Positions 58,939-64,000 of a stretch of 64,000 nt of DNA are shown piece after piece. The notes beneath the pieces are model-generated. The model did no database searches. It saw only the letters and a program-made list of their open reading frames with translations, and was not told the origin of the DNA. Numbering within the stretch: position 1 is the first letter of the stretch; every line of letters begins with the position of its first letter. Both the position numbers and the translations under genes were made by a program. Source of the DNA: Nocardioides cavernae (lineage in GTDB: Bacteria > Actinomycetota > Actinomycetes > Propionibacteriales > Nocardioidaceae); assembly GCF_016907475.1 (NCBI RefSeq), contig NZ_JAFBCA010000001.1:4278001-4342000 (forward strand), given 5' to 3'.

Positions 58939-59766
58939 ATGGGCAACCACCGAGCGGAGCGCGCTCCCCAGCGACGCACCTCGGCTACGGCTGCACCCGT
59001 GAGCGGCAAGCGACGTGCCTCCACGCCGCCGCGACGCTCCCTGGTCCGGCTGCCGTCCCTGCCCCTCGTCGCCGGTGTCGCCGTGCTGGCGGTCTCCGCC
59101 GGCGCTGCCGTCACCGGGTCCGGCTCGGGCGTCACCGCGCTCACCTCGACGGGTTCCGCGGTCGGGGCCACGCAGGCCATCGGCTCGGTCGCCGGCCAGG
59201 CCATCTCCCGCCGCGGCGTCGTCGTCAGCCGCGACCACACCCGCGACTCGGGCAACGAGGAGACCGACCCCGAGCTCGTCGCGCTCGCCGAGAAGCAGAT
59301 GGCCGAGCGGGCCGCCAAGCTCGAGGAGATGCGCAACGCCGCGGAGAAGCAGGCGGCGAAGATCAAGGAGAACAAGTGGGTTCTCCCCCTCGCCAGCTAC
59401 GGCATCACCGCCACCTTCGGCCAGTACGGCCTCTGGGCCAGCTACCACACCGGCCTCGACTTCAACGCCAACAGCGGTGACCCCATCCTGGCGGTCGCCA
59501 ACGGCACCGTCACCCAGACCGGCTACGACGGGGCGTACGGCAACAAGACCGTCGTCACCCTCGATGACGGCACCGAGATCTGGTACTGCCACCAGACCGC
59601 GATCTACGTCTCCGTCGGCGACCGCGTCAACGGCGGCGAGAACATCGGCACCGTCGGCGCCACCGGCAACGTCACGGGCTCCCACCTCCACCTCGAGGTC
59701 CGCCCCGGCGGCGGCGGCCCGGTCGACCCCTTCCAGGCGTTCGTCGAGCACGGCATCGTCCCCTGA
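58939..59766 (+). CDS. Secreted M23-family metallopeptidase
   Basis: 275 aa from ATG 58939 (MGNHRAERAPQRR). A long basic N-terminus precedes a hydrophobic segment, LPLVAGVAVLAVSAGAAV, acting as anchor or signal. A charged helix (AEKQMAERAAKLEEMRNAAE, coiled-coil like) leads to the peptidase domain. Zinc motifs are HTGLDFNANSGDP (His and Asp) and GSHLHLEVRP (HxH). The LasA/lysostaphin fold cuts peptidoglycan cross-bridges; here it may be a cell-wall hydrolase or a division factor. The coiled segment next to an M23 domain is typical of EnvC/NlpD-like regulators, but the zinc ligands look intact. Confidence 0.88.
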   Translation: MGNHRAERAPQRRTSATAAPVSGKRRASTPPRRSLVRLPSLPLVAGVAVLAVSAGAAVTGSGSGVTALTSTGSAVGATQAIGSVAGQAISRRGVVVSRDHTRDSGNEETDPELVALAEKQMAERAAKLEEMRNAAEKQAAKIKENKWVLPLASYGITATFGQYGLWASYHTGLDFNANSGDPILAVANGTVTQTGYDGAYGNKTVVTLDDGTEIWYCHQTAIYVSVGDRVNGGENIGTVGATGNVTGSHLHLEVRPGGGGPVDPFQAFVEHGIVP

Positions 59767-59798
59767 CGGGGACGCGTTATCGGCCCCGAGGTCAGGGG
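59760..59798 (+). terminator. Terminator overlapping the M23 gene stop
   Basis: CCCCTGAC (59760-59767) pairs with GTCAGGGG (59791-59798), with an inner GGGG/CCCC pair. The gene's TGA stop lies in the left arm. Confidence 0.5.
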
Positions 59799-59822
59799 AG
59801 ATCGAGCAGCGCCCGCGACCGA

Positions 59823-60119
59823 GCGGTGTCTGACGGGGATTCTGGACGGCTCGATTCCCCCTGACACACCGCCCACCAGCGCGACGTACGCCGACGCGCG
59901 CGCCAGCGGTGAGTGAGACACGTTTTCGGGGCCCAGAACCGGCCTCACGCACCGCCCACTGGCGGGTCGTACGCCGACATGCACCTCGGCGGTGGCTCAG
60001 CCACATTCCGGGCGCCTAGAACGTGGCTGACACACCGCCACCGGCGCGTCGTACGCCGACGCGCACCTAGCGGTGGCTGACGGGGATTCTGGACGGCTCG
60101 ATTCCCCCTGGCGCACCGC
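59823..60119. repeat. Array of four 50-nt palindromic elements (D1-D4)
   Basis: Fills the 363-bp gap between the convergent M23 and pcrA genes. Elements are 59823-59872, 59906-59955, 59989-60038 and 60070-60119, each exactly 50 nt with GCGGTG at one end and CACCGC at the other. Spacers of 33, 33 and 31 nt share a GTACGCCGAC core, giving an 81-83 bp unit. D1 and D4 have the same inner arms (GGGGATTC with GATTCCCC) and loop; D3 has CCACATTC-type arms like elements A-C; D2 has a third arm sequence. No gene overlaps the array. Confidence 0.85.
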
Positions 60120-60129
60120 CAGGCGCGCC

Positions 60130-62538
60130 TCAGAGCTTCTCGACCGGCGCGTAGCGGAGGAGGAGGCGCTTGACGCCCTCGGAGCCGAAGTCGATGGAGG
60201 CCACGGACTTCTCGGCCGCGCCCTCGACGGCGACGACGGTGCCCAGCCCGAAGGAGTCGTGGGCCACCCGGTCGCCCGGGGAGAGGCTCGGGATCTCGCG
60301 GGCGGGCTTGGCCTTGGAGGCCGCGTCGGCGCGGAGGGCGGCGGAGCTGAAGTTGCGGCGGCCGGCGTCGGTGGGGATGCCGAGGCGCGTGGAGCCGCCG
60401 CTGAGGTCGCTGCGGCCCCAGCGGGTCTGCTCGGCGGCCGTGCGGCGCCAGTCGACGAGGTCGACCGGGAGCTCGTCGAGGAAGCGGCTGGCCGGGTTGT
60501 GGCTGGGCGCGCCCCACGCGGAGCGGACGAGGGCCCGGGAGATGTAGAGGCGACTCTGCGCGCGGGTGAGGCCGACGTAGGCAAGGCGGCGCTCCTCCTC
60601 GAGCTCGGGCTGGTCGCCGAGCGAGCGCTGGTGGGGGAAGACACCGTCCTCGAGGCCGGTGAGGAAGACGACCGGGAACTCGAGGCCCTTCGCCGTGTGG
60701 AGCGTCATCAACGTGACGACCCCGGAGTCGTCGCCGTCCGGGGAGTCGGGGATCTGGTCGGCGTCGGCGACCAGGGCGACCCGCTCGAGGAAGTCACCGA
60801 GGCCGACCGCGACTGTGCCGGCCTCGACCTCGGCCGGGTCGGCGCTCGGCCCCGGCTGCGGGTCCTCGGCGAACTCGCGCGCCACCGCGACGAGCTCGGC
60901 GAGGTTCTCCACCCGAGTGCCGTCCTGCGGGTCGTCGCTCGCCTCGAGCTCGGTGAGGTAGCCCGAGCGCTCGAGCACGGACTCGAGGATGACGTCGGGG
61001 CGCTCGTCGGCCTCGACCATCGACTGCAGCTCCTGCACGATCGCGACGAACGCCTCGATGTTCTTCAGGCTGCGCGTGGCCAGGCCGGGCGCTTCGGCCG
61101 CCCGGGTCAGCGCCTCCCAGAAGGTGATCCGGTCGCGGTCGGCGAGGGCGGCGATGCAGGCCTCGGCCCGCTCGCCGATGCCGCGCTTGGGGGTGTTGAG
61201 CACCCGGCGCAGCGAGATCTCGTCGGCGGTGTTGACCAGCATCCGGAGGTAGGCCAGCGCGTCGCGGACCTCCTTGCGCTCGTAGAAGCGCACCCCGCCG
61301 ACGACCTTGTAGGGCTGGCCGGTGCGGATGAACACCTCCTCGAAGACGCGTGACTGGGCGTTGGTGCGGTAGAAGACGGCGACGTCGGCAGGGCGTACGC
61401 CGGCGTCGTCGGTCAGCTTGTCGATCTCCTCGCTGACGAACCGGGCCTCGTCGTGCTCGTCGTCGGAGACGTAGCCGACGATCCGCTCGCCCGCCCCCGC
61501 GTCGGTCCACAGCCGCTTGGGCTTGCGGCCGCGGTTGTTGCCGATGACGGAGTTGGCGGCGGTCAGGATGGTCTGCGTCGAGCGGTAGTTCTGCTCCAGC
61601 AGGATCGTGGTGGCGTCGGGAAAGTCCTGCTCGAAGTCCATGATGTTGCGGATGTCGGCGCCCCGGAAGGCGTAGATGGACTGGTCGGCGTCACCGACGA
61701 CCATCAGCTCGCTCGGCTCCACACGCTCCGCTGCCTCGGCGCCCTGCTCCTCCAGGGCAGTGCCGATCTCGAAGGACTGCCCGCACAGCTGCTGGATCAG
61801 GCTGTACTGCGCATGGTTGGTGTCCTGGTACTCATCCACGAGCACGTGACGGAACCGCCGGCGGTAGTTCTCCCGCACGTCGGGGAATGCCTGCAGCAGG
61901 TGGACCGTGGTCATGATCAGGTCGTCGAAGTCGAGCGCGTTGGCCTCGCGCAGGCGGCGCTGGTAGTTGCTGAACGCCTTGGCGTAGGCCTCCTCGAAGG
62001 AGTTGCGCGCCTCCTTGGCGGCGTCCTCCGCGTCGCGCAGCTCGTTCTTCTGGTCCGAGACCCAGTGGAGCACCGCGTTGGGCTGGTACTTCTTCGGGTC
62101 GAGCTCGAGGTCGCGCAGCACCAGCGTCATCAGCCGCTTGGAGTCGGCCGCGTCGTAGATCGAGAAGTTGGACTTGAAGCCGACCCGGTCGATCTCCTTG
62201 CGGAGGATGCGCACGCAGGCCGAGTGGAAGGTCGAGACCCACATGATCCGGGCCCGCTTGCCGACGAGGGCCTCGACGCGCTCCTTCATCTCGGCCGCGG
62301 CCTTGTTGGTGAAGGTGATCGCCAGGATCGAGCCCGGGTGCGCCTTGCGCTCGTTGATCAGCCAGGCGATGCGACGCGTCAGGACCCGGGTCTTGCCCGA
62401 GCCCGCGCCGGCGACCACCAGCAGCGGGGCACCGGCGTGAGTCACGGCGGCCCGCTGGGGCTCGTTGAGCCCGTCGAGGAGCGGGTGGTCGCGGTGCTCG
62501 AAGAGGGCCGGGTCGGCCGGTGCGTCAATGGGGCTCAT
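60130..62538 (-). CDS. pcrA: ATP-dependent DNA helicase PcrA/UvrD
   Basis: Superfamily 1A 3'-5' helicase for repair and replication-fork work, 802 aa. Q motif and Walker A: LNEPQRAAVTHAGAPLLVVAG and GAGSGKTRVLTRR. Motif Ia ITFTNKAAAEMKERVE; motif II LVDEYQDTNHAQ; motif III VGDADQSIYAFRGAD; motif IV LEQNYRSTQTI; motif V LMTLHTAKGLEFPVV; motif VI LAYVGLTRAQ. The C-terminal GDRVAHDSFGLGTVVAVEG is the Tudor-like RNA polymerase-binding end of PcrA. ATG 62538 has a TAGGCT box nine bases upstream. All motifs are intact. Confidence 0.97.
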   Translation of the reverse strand: MSPIDAPADPALFEHRDHPLLDGLNEPQRAAVTHAGAPLLVVAGAGSGKTRVLTRRIAWLINERKAHPGSILAITFTNKAAAEMKERVEALVGKRARIMWVSTFHSACVRILRKEIDRVGFKSNFSIYDAADSKRLMTLVLRDLELDPKKYQPNAVLHWVSDQKNELRDAEDAAKEARNSFEEAYAKAFSNYQRRLREANALDFDDLIMTTVHLLQAFPDVRENYRRRFRHVLVDEYQDTNHAQYSLIQQLCGQSFEIGTALEEQGAEAAERVEPSELMVVGDADQSIYAFRGADIRNIMDFEQDFPDATTILLEQNYRSTQTILTAANSVIGNNRGRKPKRLWTDAGAGERIVGYVSDDEHDEARFVSEEIDKLTDDAGVRPADVAVFYRTNAQSRVFEEVFIRTGQPYKVVGGVRFYERKEVRDALAYLRMLVNTADEISLRRVLNTPKRGIGERAEACIAALADRDRITFWEALTRAAEAPGLATRSLKNIEAFVAIVQELQSMVEADERPDVILESVLERSGYLTELEASDDPQDGTRVENLAELVAVAREFAEDPQPGPSADPAEVEAGTVAVGLGDFLERVALVADADQIPDSPDGDDSGVVTLMTLHTAKGLEFPVVFLTGLEDGVFPHQRSLGDQPELEEERRLAYVGLTRAQSRLYISRALVRSAWGAPSHNPASRFLDELPVDLVDWRRTAAEQTRWGRSDLSGGSTRLGIPTDAGRRNFSSAALRADAASKAKPAREIPSLSPGDRVAHDSFGLGTVVAVEGAAEKSVASIDFGSEGVKRLLLRYAPVEKL

Positions 62539-62547
62539 GTCGGCCCC

Positions 62548-62553
62548 AGCCTA
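62548..62553 (-). promoter_or_regulatory. -10 box TAGGCT for pcrA
   Basis: Minus-strand TAGGCT ends nine bases before ATG 62538; no ribosome site is seen. Confidence 0.4.
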
Positions 62554-62595
62554 TGCGCCGGGTACGACAAACCGGTCAGGCCCGGTCGGAGCCGA

Positions 62596-62949
62596 TCAGG
62601 CGTGCACGGGCGACCAGAAGACCGCCACCGCGATGTTGGCGATCGTCAGCGCGAGGAGGCCGAGGTAGAGGCCCTGCGGGATGCTCGGCTTGCGCATGTT
62701 GACCATCACGAGCACCAGGATCACCAGGCCGATGGCGAACTTCACGCCGATCTTCGCGTGGTCGGGCGAGCTGAGGTTCTCGAGCACGCCGACGAGCAGC
62801 AGGCCGGCGACGAATGCCGTCCCGATGCCGTCGCGCATCAGCGAGTTCACGCTCTTCGTGTCGTCGCGCACCTGCACGAGGAGGCCTCCGAGGAGGGCGG
62901 CGTAACCGAGGATGTGGACGAAGAGCAGCACCAGCCGCAGGGTCTCCAT
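62596..62949 (-). CDS. Small four-helix membrane protein, unknown function
   Basis: 117 aa with four hydrophobic helices: LVLLFVHILGYAALLGGLLV, GIGTAFVAGLLLVGVL, VKFAIGLVILVLVMV and LGLLALTIANIAVAVFW. The first helix carries a His (LFVHILG), and the protein resembles small integral membrane proteins common in actinobacteria, but no family is named with confidence. A TAGGGT box lies six bases before ATG 62949. Confidence 0.7.
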   Translation of the reverse strand: METLRLVLLFVHILGYAALLGGLLVQVRDDTKSVNSLMRDGIGTAFVAGLLLVGVLENLSSPDHAKIGVKFAIGLVILVLVMVNMRKPSIPQGLYLGLLALTIANIAVAVFWSPVHA

Positions 62950-62955
62950 GCGGAC

Positions 62956-62961
62956 ACCCTA
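62956..62961 (-). promoter_or_regulatory. -10 box TAGGGT for the gene at 62596-62949
   Basis: Minus-strand TAGGGT ends six bases before ATG 62949; predicted leaderless. Confidence 0.45.
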
Positions 62962-62978
62962 GTGAACCGGCCTGACGA

Positions 62979-63431
62979 TCAGGACCGGCGCTTCCTCGGC
63001 TTGGGCGCAGGGCGTACGACGAGCACCGGGCAGGGTGCGTAGTGCTGCACGCGCTGGGCGGTGCTGCCGACGAGCACGCTGTCGCTGAGCCCGCGCCCGC
63101 CCGCCGCGACCACGACCAGCCCCGCGTCGTACTGCTTGGCGGCCTTGATGATCTCATTGGCGGCCGACCCGCTGCGGATGCGCTTGTTGACCTTGGGTCC
63201 CCAGCCGTCGAAGACGGCCGCGATGGCGTCGACCGCGCTCTGGGCGGCGTCGCGGAAGGACCCGTCGAACCCGTCCTCGGCCAGGTCGTCGGCGAACGCC
63301 ACCGAGGCCAGCGGTCGGATCACCGCGACGACGGAGATCTCGGTGACCTTGGTGGGATCGGCGAAGGACTTGAGGTGCTTGGCGGCGGCCAGCGACTGGC
63401 GGGAGCCGTCCGTGGCGACGATGACGTGCAT
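62979..63431 (-). CDS. Universal stress protein (UspA fold)
   Basis: 150 aa single Usp domain. It opens MHVIVATDGSRQSLAAAKHL and has the ATP-binding pattern G-2x-G-9x-G-S/T as GGRGLSDSVLVGSTAQRV, followed by CPVLVVRPAP and a basic tail KPRKRRS. ATP-binding Usp proteins respond to stress and energy state. GGAGG lies six bases before the ATG, and the start follows the permease stop by one base, suggesting co-transcription with the APC permease. Confidence 0.88.
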   Translation of the reverse strand: MHVIVATDGSRQSLAAAKHLKSFADPTKVTEISVVAVIRPLASVAFADDLAEDGFDGSFRDAAQSAVDAIAAVFDGWGPKVNKRIRSGSAANEIIKAAKQYDAGLVVVAAGGRGLSDSVLVGSTAQRVQHYAPCPVLVVRPAPKPRKRRS

Positions 63432-63432
63432 G

Positions 63433-64000
63433 TCAGGCCTCCTGGCTGTCGAGGTCGGGGGCCCGCGACCCGGTGCCCTTGCTGCCGAAGAAGTACTCCG
63501 CGAGGAACAGCACGAGCCCGACGCCGAGGAGCCCGGCGCACCAGATCAGCGAGTGCGGGTCGTCGTACACCGTGAAGCCGAGGATGGCGAGGTTGCCGAC
63601 CAGGCCCACGAGGAGCAGCGGCGTGTTGGCGCGGAAGAAGGGGTTGTCCTCGTCCCGGCCGCGGAGCTTGAGGCACGCGACGATCACGATCGCGTAGATC
63701 GCGAGGAGCAGCACCACGGTCACCGTGGCGAGCCGGCCGACCAGGTCGATGCCGCCCCCGGCCTCGGTGACCAGGGTGCCGATCACGAGCAGGGACCCCA
63801 CGACGGCTCCGGAGAAGATCAGCCCGACCCACGGGCTGCGACGGACCGGGTGGATCTTGGCGAAGACGCCCGGGACGACGTCCTCACGGGCCATGCCGTA
63901 GAGCACGCGCGGCTGGGTGACGATCGTGACCAGCGTCGTGTTGGTGATGGCGATCAGCGCGATGATGCTGAACAGGGTGGCCATCAGGTCGGTCGAGAAG
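63433..64000 (-). CDS. APC-superfamily amino-acid permease, C-terminal part
   Basis: The reading frame continues past the window edge (FSTDLMATLFSI at its start). Visible are about 189 residues with six hydrophobic segments, including the APC-type TNTTLVTIVTQPRVLYGMARED and then FAKIHPVRRSPWVGLIFSGA, where the loop before the next helix is conserved. It ends in a polar tail. This is the C-terminal half of a 12-helix permease; the N-terminus is outside. It is probably in an operon with the universal stress protein that follows. Confidence 0.85.
   Translation of the reverse strand, partial: FSTDLMATLFSIIALIAITNTTLVTIVTQPRVLYGMAREDVVPGVFAKIHPVRRSPWVGLIFSGAVVGSLLVIGTLVTEAGGGIDLVGRLATVTVVLLLAIYAIVIVACLKLRGRDEDNPFFRANTPLLLVGLVGNLAILGFTVYDDPHSLIWCAGLLGVGLVLFLAEYFFGSKGTGSRAPDLDSQEA

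Noticed and set aside
59823..60119. CRISPR array
   Set aside because: Repeats are palindromes with differing interiors, spacers are similar to each other rather than unique, and no cas genes are present.
59823..60119. Integron attC array
   Set aside because: Elements recall attC in being imperfect palindromes, but no integron integrase, no cassette genes between elements and no typical R-box pattern were seen.

Overview
The window is high-GC actinobacterial chromosome. It has the actinobacterial perM-purN-purH-folD-DUF3017 gene order, a monomeric NADP-isocitrate dehydrogenase, a mycobacterial Sdh1-like succinate dehydrogenase, a methylmalonyl-CoA mutase pair with MeaB, and many genes that start right behind a TANNNT -10 box. 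The style resembles Nocardioidaceae (Nocardioides-like); this is an inference from gene content, not from a marker gene. No rRNA, tRNA, insertion sequence, prophage or CRISPR was seen.

Layout. 1-6.8 kb: pyrimidine salvage (deoA, cdd) divergent from a BMP-type nucleoside ABC importer (lipoprotein, double ATPase, two permeases). 6.9-19.1 kb: accessory genes, namely a CynX-like MFS transporter beside a GntR regulator, small membrane and cupin proteins, a secreted RTX-like repeat protein, an S9 peptidase, two decayed genes (a monooxygenase-like remnant and a frameshifted SDR), an orphan PAS histidine kinase and an M20 amidohydrolase. 19.2-24.2 kb: mutA-mutB-meaB in one overlapping operon, then a sulfotransferase-like gene. 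25.8-32.9 kb: two complete but different succinate dehydrogenase operons arranged back to back. 33-38.5 kb: an AbiEi/DUF559-type gene flanked by palindromic repeats, YihY, a 2H phosphoesterase, trpS, a secreted lipase and a 52-aa gene. 38.6-46 kb: an MFS exporter, isocitrate dehydrogenase, an aquaporin with a long Gln/Pro/Gly tail, a lipoprotein and malate dehydrogenase. 45.4-51.5 kb: DUF3017, folD, purH, purN, YibE/F and perM. 51.7-55 kb: an ECF-sigma-like protein fused to a membrane helix and a large ectodomain, followed by a lipoprotein whose duplicated domain resembles that ectodomain. 55-64 kb: sucCD, a photolyase, an M23 peptidase, a palindrome array, pcrA, a universal stress protein and a truncated APC permease.

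Metabolically, methylmalonyl-CoA mutase makes succinyl-CoA; SucCD, the two SDH complexes, malate dehydrogenase and isocitrate dehydrogenase then supply much of the TCA cycle, all within about 38 kb. FolD supplies the one-carbon units used by PurN and PurH. The nucleoside importer feeds Cdd and DeoA.

The most unusual structure is a family of seven palindromic elements, each exactly 50 nt (20-nt arm, 10-nt loop, 20-nt arm), always opening GCGGTG and closing CACCGC. Three flank the AbiEi/DUF559-type gene (32959-34229). Four form an 81-83 bp-period array between the M23 peptidase and pcrA (59823-60119). Inner arm sequences differ between copies but each still pairs with its own partner, so the hairpin appears to be what is conserved.
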